Source of the DNA: Pseudomonas corrugata
Lineage (GTDB): Bacteria; Pseudomonadota; Gammaproteobacteria; Pseudomonadales; Pseudomonadaceae
Reading direction: 5' to 3'
NCBI RefSeq assembly: GCF_001269905.1
Contig: NZ_LHVK01000014.1
Coordinates: forward strand, 310,397 to 374,396
Length of the DNA stretch: 64,000 nucleotides
The notes under the pieces were generated by a model. That model had not been told where the DNA came from, ran no database searches, and saw only the letters and a program-made list of their open reading frames with translations. Below, piece by piece: positions 45,857-53,572 of the stretch; the stretch's first letter is position 1; every line of letters starts with the position of its first letter. Made by a program: the position numbers and the translations under genes.

Positions 45857-46474
45857 ATGACTGATTTCGCCAACGCCACGCCGACTACCGTGGACATTGT
45901 CACACGCGACAGCTGCTATCAGGGTTTCTACAAGCTCGAGCGCGTCCAACTGCGCCATGAATTGTTCGCCGGCGGCATGAGCCGTGAAATCAGCCGTGAG
46001 TTGTTCGTGCGCCATGATGCGGTGTGCGTCTTGCCCTACGACCCGCAACGTGATGAGGTGGTGTTGATCGAGCAGTTTCGTGTCGGCGCCATGGGCAAGA
46101 CCCCCAACCCTTGGCTGGTCGAGCTGGTAGCGGGCCTGATCGATAAGGACGAGCAACCGGAAGAAGTTGCTCATCGTGAAGCGCAGGAGGAAGCTGGGCT
46201 GGACTTCGCTGCGCTTTGGCCGATGACCAAATATTTTCCATCGCCGGGCGGCAGCAATGAATTTGTGCATCTTTACCTGGGGCGTTGCGACAGCACGGGG
46301 GCGGGCGGCCTGCACGGGCTACTAGAGGAAGCCGAAGACATTCGCGTGAAGACCTGGGCTTTCGAGGATGCCTTGCAGGCTGTGCGCGACGGGCGGATCT
46401 GCAACGCGGCCAGCATCATTGCCTTGCAATGGCTGGCCTTGAATCGCGATGAAGTGAGGGGGCTATGGTCTTAA
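45857..46474 (+). CDS. nudF: ADP-ribose pyrophosphatase (Nudix)
   Basis: A 205-residue Nudix hydrolase that splits ADP-ribose and related ADP-sugars. The full Nudix box is present: GLIDKDEQPEEVAHREAQEE followed by AGL, near residue 95, with the conserved Gly, Glu, Arg and Glu residues. The ATG at 45857 gives the family start MTDFANATP; an in-frame start 21 bases upstream lacks support. It overlaps the DUF1249 gene by ten bases and stands with cpdA in the order known from PA4971-PA4969. Confidence 0.94.
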   Translation: MTDFANATPTTVDIVTRDSCYQGFYKLERVQLRHELFAGGMSREISRELFVRHDAVCVLPYDPQRDEVVLIEQFRVGAMGKTPNPWLVELVAGLIDKDEQPEEVAHREAQEEAGLDFAALWPMTKYFPSPGGSNEFVHLYLGRCDSTGAGGLHGLLEEAEDIRVKTWAFEDALQAVRDGRICNAASIIALQWLALNRDEVRGLWS

Positions 46475-46917
46475 GCAAGCTGCGCGATCGCTATCGCGTC
46501 GATCTGGTTGGGCTACAGGCAGCCTGCGAGGCCAACTATGCCCGTCTGATGCGCTTGTTGCCGGACATGCGCAACGACCCGGCGCCGCGCCGCATCGCCG
46601 TGACCCACGGCGACCAGATGCTCGGGGTGCTGGCGCTCGAAGTGCTGCAGACCTGTCCGTATACCACCACCTTGCAAGTGCGTCAGGAGCACAGCCTTCC
46701 CTGGTTGCCAGTGCCGCAGTTGGAGGTTCAGGTCTATCACGATGCACGCATGGCCGAAGTGGTGAGCGCCGAACATGCTAGACGCTTTCGTGGCATCTAT
46801 CCTTACCCCAATGCCTCGATGCACCAGCCGGACGAAAAGGCCCAGTTGAATCTGTTCCTGGGCGAGTGGCTGAGTCATTGCCTGGCGCTGGGTCACGAGT
46901 TCGAAGTGGTTCGCTAG
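46465..46917 (+). CDS. DUF1249 family protein (YqiB-like)
   Basis: A 150-residue cytoplasmic protein of unknown function, conserved between nudF and cpdA in gamma-proteobacteria (PA4970 position). Conserved stretches are CEANYARLMRLLPDM near residue 21, LEVQVYHDARMAEV near residue 86 and YPYPNASMHQPDEKAQLNLF near residue 112. It overlaps the nudF end by ten bases, so translation is coupled. No catalytic motif is apparent. Confidence 0.9.
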   Translation: MVLSKLRDRYRVDLVGLQAACEANYARLMRLLPDMRNDPAPRRIAVTHGDQMLGVLALEVLQTCPYTTTLQVRQEHSLPWLPVPQLEVQVYHDARMAEVVSAEHARRFRGIYPYPNASMHQPDEKAQLNLFLGEWLSHCLALGHEFEVVR

Positions 46918-46932
46918 TATGGTGCGCTGTCT

Positions 46933-46952
46933 GTGAACCGGTTCCGGTTCAC
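46933..46952. promoter_or_regulatory. Perfect inverted repeat before cpdA
   Basis: The 20 bases at 46933-46952 consist of GTGAACCGG and CCGGTTCAC around TT. It could form an RNA hairpin at the end of the DUF1249 transcript, or act as a protein operator; GAACCGGTTC inside it is itself a palindrome of the LacI-family kind. No long T-run follows. It is 15 bases after the DUF1249 stop. Confidence 0.45.
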
Positions 46953-47028
46953 GGGTTTCCCCTTTCGATCATCCCCAGCATAATTGCGACTTCATCCAAT
47001 GGCGTGATCGCGCCTGGGAGAGAGCGAT

Positions 47029-47844
47029 TTGCCGAGCGTATCCACCCTGACCACCGCCGATCCGGTGTTGCTGGTCCAACTGTCCGACAGCCACCTGTTC
47101 GCCGGGGCCGACGCCTCGTTGCTGGGCATGAACACCCGCGACAGCCTGCGGGCGGTCATTGACCTGGTCCTGAAGCAGCAGCCGAACGTTGACCTGATGC
47201 TTGCCACCGGGGACCTGTCCCAGGACGGGACGCTGGAGTCCTATGAAGCGTTCCGGCACATGAGCGAGCGGATCCAGGCGCCGGCGCGTTGGATTCCGGG
47301 TAATCATGATGAGCCGCAAGTCATGCTCCAGGCGGCGGTCCAGAGCCCATTGCTCGACCCGGTGGTGGACATTGGAAACTGGCGCATCACTTTGCTGGAT
47401 TCTGCGGTGCCGGGTTCGGTGCCCGGGTTTCTGGCGGAGGAGCAGTTGATCCTGTTGGCCAATGCCTTGAGCGAGGCGCCGGAGCGGCATCATCTGGTGT
47501 GTCTGCATCATCACCCGGTGTCGATCGGCTGTGAGTGGATGGCGCCCATCGGGTTGCGCAATCCAGATGCGCTGTTTGCGGTGCTGGATCGGTTTGCGCA
47601 GGTGCGTGCGGTGCTTTGGGGTCATGTGCACCAGGAGATCGATCAGGTGCGTGAGGGGGTGCGTCTGTTGGCTTCGCCTTCGACCTGTATTCAGTTTGTG
47701 CCTGGTTCTGTGGATTTTGCGGTGGGTGAGCAGGCGCCGGGGTATCGGTGGTTGCGGCTCCTGCCGGATGGGCGGTTGGAGACGGGGGTTGAGCGGGTGG
47801 TGGGGTTTGAATTTGTAGTTGATTATGGGGCTGAGGGGTACTGA
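47029..47844 (+). CDS. cpdA: 3',5'-cyclic-AMP phosphodiesterase (TTG start)
   Basis: A 271-residue class III metallophosphoesterase that hydrolyses cAMP and so lowers Vfr/CRP activity. The metal-binding motifs are in order: LSDSHLF near residue 18, ATGDLSQDG near residue 60, PGNHDE near residue 90, CLHHHPV near residue 158 and LWGHVHQE near residue 201. TTG at 47029 with GGGAGAGAG eight bases upstream gives the family N-terminus. In pseudomonads yqiA and parE normally follow; here a lone REP and then an IS element follow, so the conserved order stops at this gene. Confidence 0.94.
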   Translation: MPSVSTLTTADPVLLVQLSDSHLFAGADASLLGMNTRDSLRAVIDLVLKQQPNVDLMLATGDLSQDGTLESYEAFRHMSERIQAPARWIPGNHDEPQVMLQAAVQSPLLDPVVDIGNWRITLLDSAVPGSVPGFLAEEQLILLANALSEAPERHHLVCLHHHPVSIGCEWMAPIGLRNPDALFAVLDRFAQVRAVLWGHVHQEIDQVREGVRLLASPSTCIQFVPGSVDFAVGEQAPGYRWLRLLPDGRLETGVERVVGFEFVVDYGAEGY

Positions 47845-47870
47845 AGGCTGAGGCAGTACGCTGATCCAAT

Positions 47871-47893
47871 TGTGGGAGCGAGCCTGCTCGCGA
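47871..47893. repeat. Single unpaired REP
   Basis: TGTGGGAGCGAGCCTGCTCG with CGA occurs once, 26 bases after cpdA, with no inverted partner nearby. The IS256-family element begins 37 bases further on, so the partner may have been lost when the region was rearranged. Confidence 0.85.
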
Positions 47894-47990
47894 TGACGGC
47901 CTTACTGGGCTGGGTACATATCCGTTGCTGGGACTGTCAGATTTTTTGTGTTCGGGCCGGTAGCGGCCTGCCGCCAGGCAGGCCTTGATT

Positions 47991-48861
47991 TCACCAGGTC
48001 GGCCTGATGAACCGATCTCCGTACAGAATCGCAAATTGATTCATCGCGCTTTTCCAATCATGCGCCGCCGAGCCCCAATTGGCTGTGATATTGCGCAGCC
48101 CAGCCAGATCAGTTTGGTCGCGGCGTCGTCGCTCGGAAAGTGGCCACGGGTCTTGATGATCTTGCGTAACTGAGCGTTGATGCTCTCGATGGCATTGGTG
48201 GTGTAAATAACCTTGCGGATCGCGGGTGGGAAAACAAAAAATGGAATCACTCGATCCCACGACCGTCGCCAGGCCGCCACAACCGTTGGATATTGCTTGC
48301 CCCAGGGCCCGCGCTCAAACTCATCCAGAGCCTGTTCCGCCGCTTGTGCATTGATGGCCTGATAGATCGGTTTGAGGGCCTTGGCCAGTTCTCGACGCTT
48401 GTCCCAGGCCGCATAATCAAGCTGTTGCGGATCAGATGCACGATGCAGGTCTGCAATGTTGTTTCCGGAAACACCGCGCTGAGGGCCTCTGGCATGCCTT
48501 TTAGGCCATCGGTTACGGCAATCAGCACGTCCTCGACGCCGCGTGTCTTGAGGTCGTTGAATACCTTCATCCAGAACTTTGCCCCTTCGGTGTTCTCGAT
48601 CCAGATACCCAGGATGTCGCGTGTCCCGTCGGGTAAAACGCCCAGCGCCAAGTAAATCGCCTTGTTGCGAACCAGACCTTCTTCGCGAATTTTGACCCGC
48701 AGAGCATCAAAGAAAATGACCGGATACATCGGCTCTAGGGGACGCTGTTGCCACGCGCCAATCTCTTCCATCACCTCGTCGGTCACGGAGCTGATGAAGT
48801 CAGGCGAAACATCCGTCCCGTACTGCTCGGAAAGAAACGCCCGGATCTCTCTGACCGTCAT
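47991..48861 (-). pseudogene. IS256-family transposase, C-terminal part, frameshifted twice
   Basis: This is the distal part of a Mutator/IS256-type transposase. The first segment (to about 48417) reads GMTVREIRAFLSEQYGTDVS, with DALRVKIREEG and AVTDGLKGMPEALSAVFPE. One base is missing near 48417 (RNSL then a wrong frame), and the correct frame resumes as YAAWDKRRELAKALKPIYQA and TNAIESINAQLRKI. A second shift near 48100 moves the tail LRNITANWGSAAHDWKSAMN into a third frame. The N-terminal part lies on the far side of the IS21 element at 51453-51822. Confidence 0.88.
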
Positions 48862-48869
48862 CCCACGGG
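48862..48869. repeat. Target site duplication of the IS21 element, left copy
   Basis: CCCACGGG here is repeated exactly at 51445-51452, directly outside the two ends of the IS21-family element. Confidence 0.92.
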
Positions 48870-48973
48870 TGCGCATTCCACGCCATCCGGCCACCCAGCC
48901 CACCAACATCCGGCCACCTATTCCACGGTCATCCGGCCAGGCAGTCGGAGCGCAGCGACGCAGGTTTGCATTG

Positions 48974-49728
48974 TTAGTCTGAAGTCTGTGTTGCCGTCAA
49001 TTTCGTTGCGCGCCTGCGCATCGATTCGCCTTTCAGTTCGATCCGATAAGCGTTGTGCACCAGTCGGTCGAGGATCGCGTCGCCCAAGGTCGGATCGCCG
49101 ATCAGCGCATGCCATTTGTCCACCGGCATCTGGCTGGTGACCAGCGTCGAGCGGTTGCCGTAGCGGTCGTCCAGCAGCTCAAGCATGTCGCGCCGCTGCG
49201 CAGCGGTAAACGGTGCCAAGCCCCAGTCATCCAGGATCAGCAGGTCAGTCTTGGCATACCCTGCCATCAGTTTCGCGAAGCGGCCGTCGCCGTGGGCCAG
49301 ACCCAGTTCTTCCATCAAGCGCGGCAGGCGCAGGTAGCGCACGCTGTATCCGTCGCGACAGGCCTTGTGGGCCAGCGCGCAGGCGAGCCAGGTTTTCCTA
49401 CGCCAGTCGGGCCGCCGATGATCAGGTTCAGGCCGTCGCGCAGCCACTGGCCGCTGCCAAGTTGCAGGATCAACGCCTTGTCCAGGCCGCGCGGGCTGCG
49501 GTAGTCGATGTCTTCCAGGCAGGCGTTGTGGCGCAGTCGAGCGGCTTTGAGGCGAGTGGTCAGGCGAGCATCTTCACGCTCCGTCAGCTCGCGGTCGACC
49601 ATCAAGCCAAGACGTTCATCGAAGCTCAGGTCGTGGATGTCGGGCGTTGAGTGTTGCTCGCTCAGCGCCTTGATCATCCCGTGCAGTCGTAGGGTTTGCA
49701 GCTTGTCCAGGGTTGGGTTGGGTAGCAT
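48974..49728 (-). pseudogene. istB: IS21-family helper ATPase IstB, frameshifted in Walker A
   Basis: The N-terminal frame starts at 49728 (MLPNPTLDKLQTLRLHGMIK, AGGAG upstream) and runs to GGPTGVGK, then shifts. The rest continues in another frame as TWLACALAHKACRDGYSVRY, then LLILDDWGLAPF (Walker B) and SQMPVDKWH. A run of four A on the coding strand (49393-49396) would be five in an intact gene, so one base has been lost inside the P-loop codon run. Product would be inactive unless the shift is corrected or is a sequencing error. Confidence 0.88.
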
Positions 49729-49748
49729 TTCGAAGCTCCTTTTTCAGG

Positions 49749-51278
49749 TCAGTGGTAGTAGCCGGGGCCGCGCAGATTGATGTGCTCGTCGGGCAACAGC
49801 GGCAGGTTTTGCTGGGCCAGCGGCAGGCGCTCCAGACCTTGGCGCAGGATCGATTCGAGGCCTTTGTAGCTGCATGCGCCCAGTGCCAGCGCACGCTGGC
49901 AAGCGGCTTCCAGCCGCTCTTCGCCGTGCTGTTTACTCAGGCGCAGGATGCCCAGGCAGGCACGGAAGCCGTGCTGCGGGTGGATTCGGCGTTCGAGGAT
50001 GTAGGCGATGACGCCAGCGGTGTTCGGGCCGGTCTGCTCCGCCCAGCGGATCAGCCGTTGTGGTGTCCATTCGGCATGTTCGCGGTGGCTCTTGGGCATG
50101 TGCTCGGTTTGGGTAGTGTGGCGGCCTTTGTGCTGCGAGCGCAGGTGGCTGGCCACACGTTGGTTGGCGTGGAAGCATTCCACCGTCTGCGCGGTCAGGC
50201 GTACTTCGAGTTGGTGCTTCACCAGTTGGTACGGCACCGAGTAGTAGTGGCCGTCGACTTCGACGTGGTAGTCGATGTGCACTCGCACCTTTTTCCATTC
50301 GGCGTAGACGTAAGGATGCTCCGGCAGCGGTTGCAGTGCGGGCTGGTCGATGGTTTCGAAGGCTGAGCGGCGTGAGCCGGGCAGCTTTTTGAAGGGCCTT
50401 TGGTTAAGACGTTCGAGCAGCACGCTGATTGCCGTGTTGAGTTCGCCGAGCGAGAAGAACTGGCGGTTGCGCAGGGCCGCGAGGATCCAGCGCTCGACCA
50501 CTTGCACGCCGACTTCGACCTTGGCTTTGTCCCGAGGCTTACGAGATCTGGCAGGCAACACGGCCACGCCGTAATGCTCGGCCAGGTCGCGGTAACTGGG
50601 GTTGATATCGGGCTCGTAACGGTGCGCTTTGGTGACGCCGCTGCGCAGATTGTCCGGTACCAGGATCTGCGATGTGCCGCCGAAAAAAGCAAAACAGCGA
50701 GCATGCGAGCCCAGCCAGTCAGGCAGTTTCTGCGACCAAGTGGCTTCTGCAAAGGTGTAGCTCGACGCTCCAAGCACGGCAACGAAGATCTGCGTTTGGC
50801 GGATTTCGCCGGTTCGCCGGTCAATGACCGGCACGGTCTGGCCTGCGTAGTCGACGAACAGCTTTTCTCCGGCTCGATGCTCCTGGCGCATGACCACATC
50901 GACCTTGGCGGCCCAAAGGCGATAGTGCTCGCAGAACCAGCTGTACTGGAAGCCTTGCGGATGGCTGAGTCGATACTCTTGCCAGAGCAAGGCCAACGTC
51001 ACACCGGGGCGGCGTAACTCGGTTTGAACATGAGCCCAGTCGGGCATCGGACGTTGATCGCTGGGAACGGCAGGCGGCGGCGGAAAAAGATGCCGTTGCA
51101 ACTCGGCGTCAGTCAGCGCAGAAGGCCAAGTCAGGCCGCTGGCAGCAAAGCGATTGAGGTACTCACCGACGCTGGCTCGACCCACTTGCAAGCTGACAGC
51201 GATCTGGCGGGCAGATAGGCCGACCTCGAATTTGAGACGTAGCACTTCTCGAATCTTACGCATGGATAACCGCTCCAC
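49749..51278 (-). CDS. istA: IS21-family transposase IstA
   Basis: A 509-residue DDE transposase. It has an N-terminal helix-turn-helix (LSARQIAVSLQVGRASVGEY near residue 20), the integrase-type core with LFVDYAGQTVPVID near residue 139 and ILVPDNLRSGVTKAH near residue 206, and the later KPRDKAKVEVGVQVVERWI near residue 246 with the likely catalytic Glu. The frame is intact. It is upstream of istB by 20 bases, as usual for the family. It lies inside the IS21 element whose own target is the IS256 transposase gene. Confidence 0.94.
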   Translation of the reverse strand: MERLSMRKIREVLRLKFEVGLSARQIAVSLQVGRASVGEYLNRFAASGLTWPSALTDAELQRHLFPPPPAVPSDQRPMPDWAHVQTELRRPGVTLALLWQEYRLSHPQGFQYSWFCEHYRLWAAKVDVVMRQEHRAGEKLFVDYAGQTVPVIDRRTGEIRQTQIFVAVLGASSYTFAEATWSQKLPDWLGSHARCFAFFGGTSQILVPDNLRSGVTKAHRYEPDINPSYRDLAEHYGVAVLPARSRKPRDKAKVEVGVQVVERWILAALRNRQFFSLGELNTAISVLLERLNQRPFKKLPGSRRSAFETIDQPALQPLPEHPYVYAEWKKVRVHIDYHVEVDGHYYSVPYQLVKHQLEVRLTAQTVECFHANQRVASHLRSQHKGRHTTQTEHMPKSHREHAEWTPQRLIRWAEQTGPNTAGVIAYILERRIHPQHGFRACLGILRLSKQHGEERLEAACQRALALGACSYKGLESILRQGLERLPLAQQNLPLLPDEHINLRGPGYYH

Positions 51279-51444
51279 GACGACCTCTCTGCTTCGATAA
51301 AAGAGGTCGATGGTAGTGAATTAATCCTGCGTTGCTGCCTGCCTTAAGGGTGGCCGGATGAGCGTGGAACGGGTGGCCGGATCACCGTGGAATTAGTGGC
51401 CGGATGTTCATGGAATAGGTGGCCGGATGGCCGTGGAATCCGCA

Positions 51445-51452
51445 CCCACGGG
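51445..51452. repeat. Target site duplication of the IS21 element, right copy
   Basis: Exact copy of CCCACGGG at 48862-48869. Confidence 0.92.
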
Positions 51453-51822
51453 CATACATGGCGATGATCTTGTCGTCGAAACCGGTGTAACGGCGCTCAT
51501 GCTTGGGAATAAGAATGGGCGAAAAACTGCCCTCTCGATCACGCGGGATATCCAGCCGGAGCGGGCCATCACCGGTCAGCACCGTCTTGCCGCTCTTGCC
51601 ATTGCGCTGGTTGGTTTCATCCTCTGGACGCTGCGCGCCCGGAGGATAGCCCAGGTGATGGCCCAACTCAGCGCTCAGGGCACGCTCGATCAGCGCCTTC
51701 TTGAACGCCGCAGAGGCCTCTTCGATGGCCTCCGCGGTCATCAGCGGGGCGGCAGAAAACTGCTCAAGAAGCTCTTTCGGGACTTTCGGTAATTCTCGAA
51801 GCGATTTCTTTTTGGTTGGCAT
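51453..51822 (-). pseudogene. IS256-family transposase, N-terminal part
   Basis: The start MPTKKKSLRELPKVPKELLE and the segments ALSAELGHHLGYPPGAQRPE and LTGDGPLRLDIPRDREGSFS are those of IS256-type transposases. The frame is intact up to DDKIIAMYARG, where the IS21 element is inserted; the natural continuation MTVREIRAF is found at 48861 and below. Beyond the junction the open frame runs on into IS21 end sequence without meaning. Confidence 0.9.
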
Positions 51823-51878
51823 ACATGCACCTCTTACTCATGTTATGCCCGAACACAAAATTTCTGACACCCTCCGTT

Positions 51879-52169
51879 CTACAAGGCAACTAGAGAAATG
51901 GGAAGCTCAACACTACCACCATCGACGTAGTTCCAAGATATCGCAGACAGCTTTTTAGACACTCCATGATCAAACGGCATAAGCGACATTAAAAAACCCT
52001 CCAACTCATCACTACATTCAATCCCCCTTATACCTCCACTCTCATGCAGCCTTCCTACTAGACTAAACTCAACACCATCAACTAGAAAAACATAGGTCAT
52101 TTCACAGGTAACTTCCGAGTAAACCATGGACCAAACGAGAACGCTACTGCTTATAAACGGAGTGGCCAT
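51879..52169 (-). CDS. Putative immunity protein of the orphan toxin module
   Basis: A 96-residue small protein that I do not recognise. It starts at ATG 52169 inside the 3' end of the toxin fragment (26-base overlap) and stops seven bases from the end of the IS256 element. It is AT-rich compared with the surrounding Pseudomonas genes. The small size, low GC and overlap with a toxin tail fit a cognate immunity protein of a polymorphic toxin. No other family clue is seen. A start eight codons earlier (52193) is also possible. Confidence 0.6.
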   Translation of the reverse strand: MATPFISSSVLVWSMVYSEVTCEMTYVFLVDGVEFSLVGRLHESGGIRGIECSDELEGFLMSLMPFDHGVSKKLSAISWNYVDGGSVELPISLVAL

Positions 52170-52408
52170 TCCAAGCCTCCTTAAACTGCTCAACTTCCAT
52201 CTTATATTGAGTACCGTTAAATGGATCTTTAATATTCACTCGCCCTGCATCATCTACGCCATTAACGACAACCCAATGTCCCACCCTATTACCAGAGTCC
52301 CACATCATCGCGCTCCAAGATCCTGTTTTATTGAGAGCATTAAAACTAGACGAATCCACAGCATTACCAACCCATCCAGAGTCCACACTATTTAGCTTAT
52401 TCGCTAAG
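52144..52408 (-). pseudogene. Orphan CDI-type toxin tail, papain-like fold fragment
   Basis: About 88 residues are open up to the RAYT element, ending in a TAG at 52144. The segment VGHWVVVNGVDDAGRVNIKD followed by PFNGTQYKMEVEQFKEAW looks like the end of the papain/C39-like toxin domains found at the C-terminus of polymorphic exotoxins, with the catalytic His and Asp positions present. The part that should hold the nucleophile Cys is missing: the frame meets the GGGGACAGATT inverted repeat of the transposase unit. A start at ATG 52386 would give 80 residues. It looks like a displaced CdiA-CT cassette downstream of the main cdiA-cdiI pair. Confidence 0.6.
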
Positions 52409-53197
52409 AAAAAGGGGACAGATTTATTTTCCCGACGCTGTCCTTGGGCGGCCCTGCCCTCGCTGTTCTACCCGCACTCCAACGATCCGCTCTACCTCAT
52501 CGACGAATCGACTTGTACCCGTCAGCTGACCCCGCTGCAAAGCATCGCGGATCAATTGAATCTGATCAGCCGGAATCGCTTGCCGTACAAACGCCTCGTA
52601 CCGATGACGCCGCTCCATCGCGGTATCACCCAAAGCAGCGAAGCATGGATCAGCATCCAACCAGCAGCTATCAGGCTCATCACCCGTCCGGCTTCGATAG
52701 CTCGACCACGGATAGTCTGCGACATCAGCAACCATACGAGCACGTACAGGATTCAATTCAATGTAACGACAACAGGCAAGCAAGTAGGCATCCGACTGCA
52801 CCACACTGGACTTGTAACGGCTTTCCCATAGGGTACCTGAACGCCCCTCCAATCGATTGCGATAGCGTGTCGCACGCGCCGCTAGGGCTTTCATTAACAG
52901 CCCTAGCCCAGTGATCGACTCCCCCGGAGCTAGCAATAGATGGACATGATTCGTCATCAGGCAATAGGCGTAGACCTTCACGCCGAATGCATCCTTTAGC
53001 TCCCGCAGATCCGCGAGATAGCGCTGATAATCCTCAGCCACCGCAAATACCACCTGGCGGTTATGGCCGCGCTGTACGACATGGTGCGGGTAATTCGGTA
53101 ACACAATACGTCCCATTCTGGGCATATCTGAATCCTCCATCCGTGGAAGCTCTCAGAGTAGCAGAGGATTAAAAAAATAAATCTGTCCCCTTTTTTT
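52409..53197. mobile_element. RAYT/Y1-transposase unit with GGGGACAGATT inverted ends
   Basis: AAAAAGGGGACAGATTTATT at 52409-52428 matches the inverted AATAAATCTGTCCCCTTTTT near 53177-53196. The unit encloses one transposase gene. Further partial copies of CTGTCCCC stand at 53210-53220 and 53281-53295. It splits the orphan toxin tail from the main cdiA-cdiI pair. Confidence 0.8.
52424..53125 (-). CDS. REP-associated tyrosine transposase-like protein (Y1/IS200 type)
   Basis: A 233-residue single-domain HUH enzyme. The histidine pair is in MTNHVHLLLAP near residue 60; the conserved CCRYIELNPVRARMV and YPWSSYRSR follow near residues 123 and 143. The N-terminus MPRMGRIVLPNYPHHVVQRG is the RAYT start. 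GGAGG stands eight bases before the ATG at 53125, so that start is preferred over the ATG 15 bases upstream. The gene ends inside the left inverted repeat. It is not flanked by the GTGGGAGC REP family of this genome, so it probably does not mobilise those REPs. Confidence 0.9.
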   Translation of the reverse strand: MPRMGRIVLPNYPHHVVQRGHNRQVVFAVAEDYQRYLADLRELKDAFGVKVYAYCLMTNHVHLLLAPGESITGLGLLMKALAARATRYRNRLEGRSGTLWESRYKSSVVQSDAYLLACCRYIELNPVRARMVADVADYPWSSYRSRTGDEPDSCWLDADPCFAALGDTAMERRHRYEAFVRQAIPADQIQLIRDALQRGQLTGTSRFVDEVERIVGVRVEQRGQGRPRTASGK

Positions 53198-53329
53198 ATT
53201 TTCTCAGAATCTGTCCCCTTTTTTTGCAAAAGGCTGCAGGGCGAGTTGGCTTTTAGCCTTGACTTGAGACCGGTTAATGGGTGTCCCCTTTTCTCCAAAT
53301 CTGCCCCTTATTTCCCTCTTATTTTTCAA

Positions 53330-53572
53330 TCATTCGAATTCTTTATTCTGCAATTCAGCCTCAAGAAAAGTCTGAGCACGAGCAGATATCTCATTCCACT
53401 GCGAAATATTTAGCACAACCTTTTTCTTATTAGGGTAAAAAATAAACTCGATTGCACCCGCCGCCGATATCCCAACCTCCATAAATGATTCCTTTTCACC
53501 CTTAAAATAAACACACAAATAAGGAAAGCAACTATTTATATCACCTACTTTTTCAAACTCAAGCTGTTCCAT
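53330..53572 (-). CDS. cdiI: Putative CDI immunity protein
   Basis: An 80-residue acidic protein that starts at ATG 53572, overlapping the last base of the cdiA stop codon (TAATG). That coupling, the small size and low GC are what is expected of an immunity protein that neutralises the CdiA toxin tail in the producer and its siblings. The sequence (LEFEKVGDINSCFPYLCVYF near the N-terminus) has no family I can name. The longer frame that begins at 53617 lies inside cdiA and is rejected. Confidence 0.72.
   Translation of the reverse strand: MEQLEFEKVGDINSCFPYLCVYFKGEKESFMEVGISAAGAIEFIFYPNKKKVVLNISQWNEISARAQTFLEAELQNKEFE

Larger units (their letters stand above)
48870..51444. mobile_element. 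IS21-family insertion sequence inserted in the IS256 transposase
   Basis: A 2,575-base element with TG...CA ends: TGCGCATTCCACGCCATCCG on the left and, inverted, TGCGGATTCCACGGCCATCC on the right. Both ends carry several subterminal copies of a GTGGCCGGAT...TGGAA repeat; four stand 22-23 bases apart at about 51351-51444. These are the multiple terminal repeats that IstA binds. It encodes IstA and a frameshifted IstB on the minus strand and is flanked by an exact 8-base duplication. Confidence 0.95.
47930..51872. mobile_element. IS256-family insertion sequence, interrupted
   Basis: The terminal inverted repeats match: TGTCAGATTTTTTGTGTTCG at 47935 and, inverted, CGAACACAAAATTTCTGACA ending at 51869. 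Without the inserted IS21 element and one target copy it would be about 1,360 bases, normal for the family. TCCGTT stands directly outside both ends (47921-47926 and 51873-51878), perhaps the rest of a target duplication. The transposase is broken by the IS21 insertion and by two frameshifts, so the element cannot move itself. Confidence 0.88.

Noticed and set aside
51382-51452. C-terminal end of the IS256 N-terminal open frame
   Set aside because: The last residues (CGFHGHPATYSMNIRP) come from the IS21 end repeat and the target duplication, not from the transposase.
52996-53298. Minus-strand open frame overlapping the RAYT start
   Set aside because: It runs through the GGGGACAGATT repeats and an out-of-frame part of the transposase, with no protein features.
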